DNA of 39,027 nt from Clostridium sp. D53t1_180928_C8 (GTDB lineage Bacteria; Bacillota; Clostridia; Clostridiales; Clostridiaceae), in the NCBI RefSeq assembly GCF_015667795.1, contig NZ_JADPEL010000031.1, positions 1 through 39,027 on the forward strand. Reading direction: 5' to 3'. Made by a program: the position numbers and the translations under genes. Numbering within the stretch: position 1 is the stretch's first letter; each line of letters opens with the position of its first letter. The notes beneath the pieces are model-generated. The model worked only from the letters and a program-made list of their open reading frames with translations, ran no database searches and was not told where the DNA came from. Below are positions 26,421 to 34,613 of this stretch, one piece after another.

Positions 26421-27791
26421 CTATGCTTCTTCTAACTTAAAATCTCTTGTTACATTTCTTACCCATTTTCCACTTAATACTCTTACTGATGCAATTATTG
26501 ACTTAATGATTTCATCGCTTTTTACAACAAAAAATACTGCTGCAATTGGCCATTTCAACACAAATGCAGTTAAGAATCCACATGGAATTGCTACAAGCCA
26601 TAAGAAAATAATATCATTTACTAATACAAACTTTGCATCTCCTCCACCTCTTAAAACTCCCATCATTAAAGTAACACCAAAGCTTTGGAATACTACTATA
26701 ATTGACATAGAATTCATGATTTGAATAGCAATATCCTTTGTTGTTTGTGATACATTATAAAAATCTACTACTATTGGTCTTATTATTAAAATAACGCATC
26801 CAGCCATTATTCCCATTATAATACTTAATACCCCAACAGTCCGTGAATATTCCTTAGCCTTTTCATTTCTACCTTCACCTATTGTATTTCCTATTATTAC
26901 TGCCGTTGCATTTGAAAGTCCAAATATAAAAACAGTTACAAATTGAAATACAACATTGCTTATACTATTCGCAGCAACTGTTTCTGTTCCAAGTCTTCCT
27001 ATTATTATAGAAATCATTGTAGATCCTGTAGACCATAAAAATTCATTAAATAATACAGGTGTACAATTTGTTAAAAAATCTTTTAATATTAGCTTATCTA
27101 CTTTAAATAAATGTCTTAATTTTAAAGATATCTTATTTTCAAACTTAATCATAAAAATTAATACTATAGTAAACTCTGTTATTCTTGCTATAACAGTTGC
27201 AATAGCTGCTCCCTTTACACCTAAAGCAGGTGCTCCAAATCTACCAAATATTAATATATAATTAAAGAATGCATTAACTATTAAAGATGCACTATATACA
27301 ACTAAAGATATTTTTACTGTTTTTACTGAACGCAACATCATTATAGTAGCATTTGTTATTGCATAAAAAATATATCCAATTGCTACAACCCTTAAATATG
27401 TAGCTCCTTCTTGTATAACTCTAGCATCAGTAGTATAAATCTTCATAAAATTTACTGGAAAAATAGTTGCAATAGCTATAAATATTGCTGCAATTATTAT
27501 ACAACCCCTATACATTATAGAAAGTATTTTATGAATTGTCTTTACATCACCTTTTCCCCAGTATTGTGATATTAATATATTAGATCCCCCAGCAAGTCCA
27601 AAAATCAATATCATTAAAATAAAGAATAAGTTATTTCCTATTGAAGCAGCTGATAACTGTACTTCCCCTAACGATCCAAGCATCATTGTATCGATCATAC
27701 TTACTGCAAATGTAATTAAGTTTTGTAGTGCAATAGGTAATGCAATGCTTAAAATCAACTTATAAAAGTTTTTTTCTTTACTTATTAGCAT
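26421..27791 (-). CDS. MATE family multidrug/sodium antiporter
   Basis: A 456-residue integral membrane protein with about twelve hydrophobic spans in two similar halves, the MATE layout. The N-terminal half has NLITFAVSMIDTMMLGSLG and ANIGN/ASIGNNLFF-type signatures, and GSNILISQYWGKGD follows span 2. The second half repeats this with SNVVFQFVTVFIFGLSNATAV and GNTIGEGRNEKAKEY. MATE proteins export cationic drugs, dyes or metabolites in exchange for Na+ or H+; the substrate cannot be read here. Start ATG has GAGGGGG. It appears to lead into the 27-residue gene. Confidence 0.9.
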   Translation of the reverse strand: MLISKEKNFYKLILSIALPIALQNLITFAVSMIDTMMLGSLGEVQLSAASIGNNLFFILMILIFGLAGGSNILISQYWGKGDVKTIHKILSIMYRGCIIIAAIFIAIATIFPVNFMKIYTTDARVIQEGATYLRVVAIGYIFYAITNATIMMLRSVKTVKISLVVYSASLIVNAFFNYILIFGRFGAPALGVKGAAIATVIARITEFTIVLIFMIKFENKISLKLRHLFKVDKLILKDFLTNCTPVLFNEFLWSTGSTMISIIIGRLGTETVAANSISNVVFQFVTVFIFGLSNATAVIIGNTIGEGRNEKAKEYSRTVGVLSIIMGIMAGCVILIIRPIVVDFYNVSQTTKDIAIQIMNSMSIIVVFQSFGVTLMMGVLRGGGDAKFVLVNDIIFLWLVAIPCGFLTAFVLKWPIAAVFFVVKSDEIIKSIIASVRVLSGKWVRNVTRDFKLEEA

Positions 27792-27917
27792 ATTTATCCC
27801 CCTCTTTCTTTTGTAAATTTTATTCCAATATAATCTATATCATATTTACTATAATTCTTCTACCATAATTTAATAAATTATCGTTTTTATTCATTATTTC
27901 TTGAAATTTTATAAAAA

Positions 27918-28943
27918 CTATTTTAAATCATATATATTAACCTCAAAAATTTCTTCAATGTATCTAGTTATATCATAAGCTCCAAACTCTTTATTAGCTA
28001 GTATTGTAACTTCTAAATTTTCTTTTAAATATATAGACGATCTAAAATCCACTCCTGGATCACTTCCAGTTATATAATATTTATATATTTCATTTTCTTT
28101 TTTTTGTATCCAAATTCCATATCCATAATAAATATCATTATTTACTTTAATATGTGAAGTAAGTATTTCATCTGTTATTTCTTTATTTAATATCTTATAA
28201 TTTAATAATCCATCCCATAATTTACTCATATCATGAGCGTTTATAAATACTCCTCCATCACCTCCACCTGTAACTGGTATAGAGTATATATTACTCTTGA
28301 AACTTCCATCATCATTTTTTATATACCCATTAGCACAATTTTTAGGCATCATATCCATTGAAAAATATCCTGACGAATTCATATTAAGGACATCAAATAC
28401 ATATTTTTTAATAAATTCTATGAAAGTCATATCACTTACTTTTTCAATAACTAAAGCTAAAACTACAAATGCACTATTATTGTAAGAAAACTTTTCTCCT
28501 GGCTTATTTTTCATTTTGCCATTAGATAGTAATTTTATAAAATCTCTAGGTTCCCTTAATAGATACATAGGATGTTCTATCCATAACTCATTAAAATCAC
28601 TCATTACCTCTTCATCAAAATAATCTGGAATTCCACTTGTATGAGTTAATAAATGTTTAATTGTAATATCATCACTATATATATTAAAGTTTACATATTG
28701 CTTTAATAAATCATCAAAATTTATCTTTTTTTCTTCTACTAATTTAGCTATACCTATAGCTGTTAATAACTTTGCCCCTGAAGCGATACCAAATTTAGTA
28801 TTTACGTTGTTTTTTCTTTCATTTGATATATCTGCATACCCAAATGATTCTTCAAATAAAATATGCTTATTATTTTTAATACTTACAACTCCTGAAAAAC
28901 CATTAAGTGTATCTATATACTCTCTAATTATACTTTCCTTCAT
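27918..28943 (-). CDS. Serine hydrolase of the beta-lactamase/AmpC-like superfamily
   Basis: A 341-residue protein with the class C-type catalytic SxxK (Ser55, Lys58 in ASGAKLL), YNN in KFSYNNSAF, and family blocks LLTHTSGIPDYF and GGGDGGVF. There is no signal peptide, so it is probably cytoplasmic, like many clostridial esterase or peptidase-type members; substrate unknown. Two ATGs lie close together; the first (28949) is only 1-2 nt from the GGGG ribosome site, so ATG 28943 at about 7 nt is preferred. It has an extended -10 promoter that overlaps the divergent selD promoter. Confidence 0.85.
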   Translation of the reverse strand: MKESIIREYIDTLNGFSGVVSIKNNKHILFEESFGYADISNERKNNVNTKFGIASGAKLLTAIGIAKLVEEKKINFDDLLKQYVNFNIYSDDITIKHLLTHTSGIPDYFDEEVMSDFNELWIEHPMYLLREPRDFIKLLSNGKMKNKPGEKFSYNNSAFVVLALVIEKVSDMTFIEFIKKYVFDVLNMNSSGYFSMDMMPKNCANGYIKNDDGSFKSNIYSIPVTGGGDGGVFINAHDMSKLWDGLLNYKILNKEITDEILTSHIKVNNDIYYGYGIWIQKKENEIYKYYITGSDPGVDFRSSIYLKENLEVTILANKEFGAYDITRYIEEIFEVNIYDLK

Positions 28944-28994
28944 AATCATTCCCCTTAAACCATTTTTATTTTTAATAAAAAACTTTATCCTTTT

Positions 28995-29003
28995 ATTATA
29001 TCA
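28995..29003 (-). promoter_or_regulatory. Extended -10 promoter for the serine hydrolase
   Basis: On the minus strand TGaTATAAT, hexamer at 29000-28995, about 50 bp before the start. It lies next to the -35 of selD on the other strand. Confidence 0.5.
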
Positions 29004-29009
29004 TAAATC

Positions 29010-29038
29010 TTACATTTCTTACTGTTTTTCATTATAAT
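29010..29038 (+). promoter_or_regulatory. Promoter for selD
   Basis: TTACAT (29010-29015), 17 bp, and TATAAT (29033-29038), 42 bp before the selD start. Confidence 0.6.
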
Positions 29039-29080
29039 TGTTAGTGTATATTAAAAATGTTAATATGAAAGGGGAATACT

Positions 29081-30118
29081 ATGAATAAAACTATAAAACT
29101 AACAGCACTAACTAAAAGTTCAGGGTGTGCTGCTAAAATCGGACCAGCTGTATTAGATTCAGTTTTAAATAATTTACCTAAGTTTGAAGATTCAAATCTT
29201 TTAGTAGGTTTTGATAAAAAAGATGATGCTTGTGTATATAAAATTTCTGATGATAAAGTCTCTATACAAACAGTAGATTTCTTTCCACCAATGGTTGATG
29301 ATCCATATACTTTTGGACAAATTGCTGCAACAAATGCACTTAGTGATATTTATGCTATGGGGGGAGATCCTGCGGTTGCTATGAATTTATTATGTTTTCC
29401 ATCATGTCTAGATCCATCCTTAATGCATGATATATTATCTGGTGGATATAGTAAAATAGCTGAGGCTGGTGCTGTAGTGGCTGGTGGACATACTATTGCT
29501 GACCCTACTCCAAAGTACGGACTATGTGTTACTGGATTTGCACATCCAAAAGAAATACTTACAAATAGTAATGCAAAAACTGGTGATGTTCTTGTTCTAA
29601 CTAAACCTCTTGGTGTTGGAATTTTAAATACAGCTACAAAAGCTGATTTATTATCTCCTGAAAAAATAAAAGAAGTAACTAATGTTATGACTACATTAAA
29701 TAAATATGCCAAAGATTCCTTAAAAAATCTATCTGTTAACTCTTGTACAGATGTTACAGGTTTTAGCTTAATTGGTCATGGCCATGAAATGGCAAGTGGA
29801 AGTAATAAAACTATCAATATATTTTCAGAATCTCTTCCTATAATTGCTGATGCATTAGAATATGCTAAAATGGGGATAATTCCTGAAGGTATGTATAATA
29901 ACTTAGAATATTTAAAGAACTTTTTTAAATGTTCTAGCAATATTACCCAGGAAATGACAGACTTACTTTTAGATCCTCAAACATCAGGTGGGCTTTTATT
30001 ATCAATGCCAGAGAAGGATGCATTAGAATATGTATCACGTATGGAATTATTTAATCCTTGGACTAAAATAATTGGAGAAGTTACTGATAAAAAAGATTAT
30101 TCAATTATAATTAAATAA
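29081..30118 (+). CDS. selD: Selenide, water dikinase (selenophosphate synthetase)
   Basis: A 345-residue AIRS-like enzyme making selenophosphate from selenide and ATP. The active-site region reads KSSGCAAK, with catalytic Cys16 and Lys19; the second Cys of the Escherichia coli GCGCK motif is Ala here, and Cys rather than Sec is used. ATP-binding blocks VGFDKKDDACVY and ATNALSDIYAMGG, and the C-terminal DPQTSGGLLLS are present. RBS AAGGGG. With yqeB, yqeC and yedF opposite, it is likely used for a selenium cofactor; whether selenocysteine is also made depends on genes outside this window. Confidence 0.95.
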   Translation: MNKTIKLTALTKSSGCAAKIGPAVLDSVLNNLPKFEDSNLLVGFDKKDDACVYKISDDKVSIQTVDFFPPMVDDPYTFGQIAATNALSDIYAMGGDPAVAMNLLCFPSCLDPSLMHDILSGGYSKIAEAGAVVAGGHTIADPTPKYGLCVTGFAHPKEILTNSNAKTGDVLVLTKPLGVGILNTATKADLLSPEKIKEVTNVMTTLNKYAKDSLKNLSVNSCTDVTGFSLIGHGHEMASGSNKTINIFSESLPIIADALEYAKMGIIPEGMYNNLEYLKNFFKCSSNITQEMTDLLLDPQTSGGLLLSMPEKDALEYVSRMELFNPWTKIIGEVTDKKDYSIIIK

Positions 30119-30195
30119 AATTGCGAATCAATTTATAGTTAAGGGCATTACCAGCAGTTGATTTTTTTGAACAACACTTGGCTAATAAAAAAGAA

Positions 30196-30225
30196 AAACA
30201 CCTTCTCTAAACATCGAAGGTGTTT
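30196..30225 (-). terminator. Terminator of yedF
   Basis: A perfect 10-bp stem AAACACCTTC/GAAGGTGTTT with a 10-nt loop; on the minus strand it is followed by TTCTTTTTT. It lies about 80 bp beyond the yedF stop. Confidence 0.8.
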
Positions 30226-30304
30226 CCTTTCAAAATTAGAATAAGCTACATTAAATCACCTTAACTTGCTTAAGTCCTTTAATTTTTATTTTTTTGCAAT
30301 TTTT

Positions 30305-30901
30305 TTATATAGTTATTACTTTTGCTGATTCTTTCATGGCATTAGTTATATCATACATATTACTAATTTTCCCTACTGCCAAATTTTCTTCTAATCCGTA
30401 GAAATTAAGACAAGCTCCACAAACTAGTAATTCTACTCCCTTATTTTCTAAAACTTTTAAATGTTCAATTGCTTGTTCATTTAATGTAGGTACTTTTACC
30501 CCAGCATTCATAAATAAAATTGATTTAGGTAAATCCTCACCTTCTGAAATTGTGTAAAAGAACATTTTCATTAAAGATACTCCAAGTTCATCGCTGCCAG
30601 CACCTATTATCTCTTTATTAACAAATACTGCCCAATCACCTAAGGGCTTTTTCCCTTCAATCTTTTCTAAAATCTCTTCACACTCTTCACATCCATTTGA
30701 AAAATCAACTTTAAAATTCCCATTACTCTCTTCAACTTTAGTGACAAAACCTTGACTATTTGCTAACTTTTTTAAGTTTTCAACAGCAATTTTATTATCC
30801 ACTTCAATTTCAAAGAATTTTACTCCTAAATCAATCTCTTTTTTTGCCATTATAACTGGCATAGGACAATTCTTACCTTTAGCATCTATAAACTTTTTCA
30901 T
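30305..30901 (-). CDS. yedF: Selenium metabolism protein YedF
   Basis: A 198-residue, two-domain protein. The N-terminal TusA/SirA-like domain (about 1-70) has the CPMP motif at Cys12-Pro15; a cysteine-rich linker CEECEE follows (about 75-80), then a DsrE-like domain (about 88-198) with VCGACLNFYG and SNMYDI. YedF is regularly found near selD and is thought to carry or deliver selenium; the exact step is not known. RBS GAGAGG before the ATG, and an own terminator. It is the last of three minus-strand genes convergent on selD. Confidence 0.88.
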   Translation of the reverse strand: MKKFIDAKGKNCPMPVIMAKKEIDLGVKFFEIEVDNKIAVENLKKLANSQGFVTKVEESNGNFKVDFSNGCEECEEILEKIEGKKPLGDWAVFVNKEIIGAGSDELGVSLMKMFFYTISEGEDLPKSILFMNAGVKVPTLNEQAIEHLKVLENKGVELLVCGACLNFYGLEENLAVGKISNMYDITNAMKESAKVITI

Positions 30902-31044
30902 AAAAAATACCTCTCTTCTATTTTTAATTTATTTAATTGTTATCCATTGTAACATACATAATCTTTTTACCTAAAAGCCAATAGCTTATATAGCACTAAA
31001 AATGAACTCTACCTTTTAAATTAAGTTAAAATACTTACCTTAAT

Positions 31045-31845
31045 CTAAAAATTAACTTTATTTTTATTACTCAGATACATTATTGCTTCTAATACTCCAC
31101 CACCAATAGACCTAGCTTTATCTGATATAGTAAAACAATGGTCTTTTTCACATCTTGGATCTATATCTCCACTTTTCATACCTTTAAATACTTCTATACC
31201 TTCTTGTAGCATTCCTCTAACTATGCCATCTATTTCAGCTAAAACTTCAACCCCATCAATATAAGCAACTACTTGCCCCTTAATAACAAAGTCTCCTATA
31301 GATACTACTGGTTTTATCTTACCATCTGCTGAAGCTCTAATAATTCTTTCTTTAGTATATCCTCCTATATTTCCTGGAACACCTGTATTAGGTATTGCAG
31401 TACCATGCTCTATTACTTTTCCTAAGTAATGTCCCCTTTTAGTTTCAACTACTAAATGACAATCTACTTTAGCTTCAAAGCCAGGCCCAACTCCAATAAC
31501 TATTGGTGCATCCTTAATGCTTGTACCTAAATTTTTCTTAGCTATTATTGAGTCAACTACAACTTCTGGCTTTAATTCTTTTATTATATCTGCTTTTTCA
31601 TCAATTATTATTGGTATATTATTTTTTTTTATTTGATCATAAATCTCATTTATATTTCTAACCTTAATTCCCTTAATACCTTCTATTTCAACCTCATTAT
31701 CGAATATAGCTTGTGAAAATGCTACTGTTCTTCTAACTGTAGTTGGCTTATCAATTTCTGTCATAATAACATCAAAACCACTTTTCTTTAATCTATACGC
31801 TATACCTGTTGCTAAATCACCAGCACCTTTTATAACTACCAACAT
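31045..31845 (-). CDS. yqeB: Selenium-dependent molybdenum hydroxylase system protein YqeB
   Basis: A 266-residue protein with an N-terminal nucleotide-binding motif GAGDLATG (residues 6-13) and the family blocks PTTVRRTVAFSQAI and GVGPGFEA. It belongs to the EF2563/YqeB family, a genomic marker of the trait in which a labile selenium is placed on molybdenum hydroxylases such as xanthine dehydrogenase. The biochemical role is not established. RBS AGGGGTG, and an extended -10 promoter at 31891-31899. No hydroxylase gene is in this window. Confidence 0.88.
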   Translation of the reverse strand: MLVVIKGAGDLATGIAYRLKKSGFDVIMTEIDKPTTVRRTVAFSQAIFDNEVEIEGIKGIKVRNINEIYDQIKKNNIPIIIDEKADIIKELKPEVVVDSIIAKKNLGTSIKDAPIVIGVGPGFEAKVDCHLVVETKRGHYLGKVIEHGTAIPNTGVPGNIGGYTKERIIRASADGKIKPVVSIGDFVIKGQVVAYIDGVEVLAEIDGIVRGMLQEGIEVFKGMKSGDIDPRCEKDHCFTISDKARSIGGGVLEAIMYLSNKNKVNF

Positions 31846-31890
31846 AAAAACACCCCTAAAATTTTACTATTTTTCATCTCATGGCTATTC

Positions 31891-31899
31891 ATTATAACA
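31891..31899 (-). promoter_or_regulatory. Extended -10 promoter for yqeB
   Basis: On the minus strand TGtTATAAT, hexamer 31896-31891, about 46 bp before the yqeB start; no clear -35. It suggests yqeB need not depend on yqeC transcription. Confidence 0.45.
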
Positions 31900-31973
31900 C
31901 TCTAATACCTTTTAAGTTTGAGGTAATAATATCTATGCCTTAAATAATTAATTTTTAGCTTTAGAATCTCAAT

Positions 31974-32726
31974 CTAAGAATTCTGTTTATAACTTGTAAT
32001 AACTGCTTTTACATCTTTTTCTTTTAAATACTTACATATTTTTTCTGCAGAATATAATAATTCTTCATTGTCTACCTTATTAATAATAGCTCTATACTCT
32101 GCCTTATTGCATTTCTCCATATCTTTCTTTTGTCCATTTTCACTACTTAATAAAGTTGCAATATCTTTTTCATTTATTTTATCACACTGATTTTTCCCAA
32201 GTATATCACATACATGCTGCGGTCTATGACAAATATCCTTTATACTTTTACTTAATGAATCTATTCCTGCAACGCCAACAATCATAGTTGTATTCTTTAA
32301 TATAACTGGCTCATGACTAGCTGGTGCCTTTAAAGGTAACATCTTCGAACCATCAGCTTCTATTAACAGAAAATCACATAATTCTATTAAAGTTATTGCA
32401 ACTTCTTCACCTAGAGATGAAATCTTATCATCTCTATCCTTTATACCAACTGTAATTAAATTGGTTGTTCTAAATCTATTTATTATTTCATTTATATCAC
32501 CCTTAAAGTTGATATAATCTTTAGGCATATGCATATGTGTTGTAGTCGTAACTAATACTCTCTTGCCTATACTACTTAATTCCTTTGCTAAAGTATATAT
32601 TGATGTAGTCTTTCCTCCTCCACCAACAAAAGAAATTATACTTTTCTCATTAATATTAATTCCTAATGATTCATATAAATATCTCTTTTCATTTACTTTA
32701 TTGTCTTCATAACAAAAAACTTTCAT
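31974..32726 (-). CDS. yqeC: Selenium cofactor biosynthesis protein YqeC
   Basis: A 250-residue P-loop protein. SFVGGGGKTTS (residues 32-42) is the Walker A motif, followed by VLVTTTTHMHMP and, later, LLIEADGSKMLPLKAP, the family signature. YqeC is found with YqeB and an orphan SelD in genomes with selenium-dependent molybdenum hydroxylases; its activity is not known. It is the upstream gene of the yqeC-yqeB-yedF row. RBS AAGGAATT before ATG 32726 is modest. Confidence 0.87.
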   Translation of the reverse strand: MKVFCYEDNKVNEKRYLYESLGININEKSIISFVGGGGKTTSIYTLAKELSSIGKRVLVTTTTHMHMPKDYINFKGDINEIINRFRTTNLITVGIKDRDDKISSLGEEVAITLIELCDFLLIEADGSKMLPLKAPASHEPVILKNTTMIVGVAGIDSLSKSIKDICHRPQHVCDILGKNQCDKINEKDIATLLSSENGQKKDMEKCNKAEYRAIINKVDNEELLYSAEKICKYLKEKDVKAVITSYKQNS

Positions 32727-32987
32727 ATCAATTCCTTACATCATAATTAATTTCTATTATTTTAAATTAATAGTTTTCTTTCTTATTAATTATACATAAT
32801 TTTGAAGGTTTTATAAATACTCACCTCATTCATTTATATTTTTAAACGCTATCATATTAATTTTCACGAATATTTTTTGTTTTTTTTTAATTATTGTTCT
32901 TTAAATTCTTATAAAAAAATGCTATATTAAAGATAATTAAGATTAATTAATAATAATTATCTTTTTTTTAGAAATGGGGGACATCAT

Positions 32988-34139
32988 ATGAAAAATAAAA
33001 ATGTTTTAAAACTTCTTTTAAGCCTTTCTCTAGGACTAATTTTTATCTTAATGATGAATGTAAAAACTACTGGATTATTATTCCACGAAATATTTGGAAT
33101 TATTATTCTTGCAGGAATTATTATTCATAATATTTTTAATTGGAATTGGACAAAAGGAATTTCAAAAACTCTCTTTAAAAACAAATTAACTTTCAAAGCC
33201 AAAATAATGTATATTTTAGTAATACTCTTATGCTTAAGTTTATCAGTAATAACTTTAACTGGTATACTTATGTCAAAATATATCTTAACTTCTATTACAG
33301 CTAAAAATATTTTAACAATTAAATTTTTACATAAATACTCATCTTATTTTGCTGTAGGAGCTGTTTCAATACATTTTTTACTACATACAAAATATATTTT
33401 TACTTCACTAAAAAAACTTATTTTAAATATTACTGAGAAAAATGTTCGTATTGCAATTTCTCAATTTTCAATTATTATCATCTTAATAGTAATTTTATAT
33501 TTTCCTATAACTACTTATTTAAATAATAATACTACTTTTTATGAAGATAACGATATTGTCTTTGAGGAAATTATAGAAGAAATACCATCAGAAAATATTG
33601 AATTAGTAGATAATACTATTTCTAATACTGATAATGTTTCTGATTCAAACTTAGTAGAAAACGATACTAATGAAACTGAAGAAAATATAAATAAAACTAC
33701 TAATAATAATTTATCTAACACTGAAAATATAGATAATTCTAATTCTTCAAATTCTACTATTAATGAAAATCAAAATACTCCACAAAGTAATACAACTGTT
33801 CAAACTCCATCACAGAATAACAACAGTAATAATAATAATAATAATAGTAATAATACTCAAAATAAACCTATTGAAACTCCATCTGTAACTCCACCTCCAG
33901 TAGTTAATCCACCTATTGAGGAAGATAAAAAAGAGGATGACACTACTATTGATAATAGTGCTAATTTAGAAGCTGAATTAATGGCTTATCTTAAAAGATT
34001 AGGTTGTAACGGTTGTGAAAGAGGCTGCATGCTTGATAATCCATTCTGCATGATTGGAATTGAAAAAGCTGCAAAAGCAAAGGATAAATTTTTACAATTC
34101 CATACATATAATGTTTCAAATGATAAATTCATTATATAA
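32988..34139 (+). CDS. DUF4405 membrane protein with low-complexity arm and cysteine-cluster tail
   Basis: A 383-residue protein in three parts. (1) A membrane core with five predicted spans (about 8-25, 31-50, 72-94, 117-137, 157-177) and His33, His47, His115, His129 and His133, matching the DUF4405 family, thought to hold haem like cytochrome b-type anchors. (2) A hydrophilic arm, about 178-326, very rich in Asn, Ser, Thr and Glu, with Pro clusters near 293-309. (3) A tail with CNGCERGC and one more Cys (340, 343, 347, 354; CX2CX3CX6C). Positive residues in alternate loops put the C-terminus outside the cell. A haem-to-cluster electron path is inferred. RBS GGGGG, 7 nt before ATG. Confidence 0.7.
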   Translation: MKNKNVLKLLLSLSLGLIFILMMNVKTTGLLFHEIFGIIILAGIIIHNIFNWNWTKGISKTLFKNKLTFKAKIMYILVILLCLSLSVITLTGILMSKYILTSITAKNILTIKFLHKYSSYFAVGAVSIHFLLHTKYIFTSLKKLILNITEKNVRIAISQFSIIIILIVILYFPITTYLNNNTTFYEDNDIVFEEIIEEIPSENIELVDNTISNTDNVSDSNLVENDTNETEENINKTTNNNLSNTENIDNSNSSNSTINENQNTPQSNTTVQTPSQNNNSNNNNNNSNNTQNKPIETPSVTPPPVVNPPIEEDKKEDDTTIDNSANLEAELMAYLKRLGCNGCERGCMLDNPFCMIGIEKAAKAKDKFLQFHTYNVSNDKFII

Positions 34140-34173
34140 GAAAAGAACTGTCAATTTTGACAGTTCTTTTCTT
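34138..34173. terminator. Bidirectional terminator between the DUF4405 gene and the 54-residue gene
   Basis: A 17-bp perfect inverted repeat (34138-34154 with 34157-34173) overlapping the stop codon of the DUF4405 gene and the stop of the opposite small gene, with core GAACTGTCA/TGACAGTTC and T-rich ends. Confidence 0.8.
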
Positions 34174-34336
34174 AATCATCACTACAAACACACATTGAAT
34201 GCTGTAATTCTATATAATCTTCTTTACTTAAACTTTTTAAATATTCATCATAATGATCTTCATTGCAAAATTTTCCTATCTTATTTTCATAAAACTCATT
34301 TTCTAAATTCCTCTTGCAAAATAAACATTTATCCAT
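34172..34336 (-). CDS. 54-residue cysteine-rich protein, probable zinc-binding
   Basis: A 54-codon frame starting MDKCLFCKRNLENEF, with AAGGAG upstream of ATG 34336. The pattern is CX2C (Cys4, Cys7), then a lone Cys24 in GKFCNEDH followed by His29, and a CVC near the end (Cys49, Cys51), ending CSDD. The first pair plus Cys24 and His29 could form a treble-clef-like zinc finger. No family is recognised. It ends at the terminator shared with the DUF4405 gene and lies about 70 bp downstream of the 65-residue gene with no terminator between, so it may belong to the HAD operon. Confidence 0.65.
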   Translation of the reverse strand: MDKCLFCKRNLENEFYENKIGKFCNEDHYDEYLKSLSKEDYIELQHSMCVCSDD

Positions 34337-34405
34337 ATAGTAATACTCCTTAAAATTAAAAATAACTATTAAATATATTATATATCTAACAGGTATTTTA
34401 TAAAC

Positions 34406-34603
34406 TTATTCTTCGTATAAATTATCTTCTAAAATTTTATTTGCTAGAATTCCTATGTTAACTTCCTTAGTATCCATATATACATCAATAATTCTATCTA
34501 CTAAAGTAACCTCAACATATTCAATCATTTTTCCATCTTCATCTTTATATTTAATAATATCATAAGTTATAATATCATCTTTAAGTTGCTTTTTAGTTAT
34601 CAT
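34406..34603 (-). CDS. 65-residue protein of unknown function
   Basis: A 65-residue, mostly acidic soluble protein (MITKKQLKDDIITYD to ILEDNLYEE) without cysteine or membrane spans. Its start is 10 bp after the HAD gene stop with AAGGAG, so it is in the same transcript. I do not recognise a family. The beta-strand-rich middle (EYVEVTLVDRIIDVYMD) suggests a small compact fold. Confidence 0.7.
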   Translation of the reverse strand: MITKKQLKDDIITYDIIKYKDEDGKMIEYVEVTLVDRIIDVYMDTKEVNIGILANKILEDNLYEE

Positions 34604-34613
34604 ATTTTTCTCC

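Noticed and set aside
33640-33880. AAT/AAC repeats as a possible microsatellite or CRISPR-like array
   Set aside because: They are in frame and encode the Asn-rich arm of the DUF4405 protein; spacing and units are irregular.
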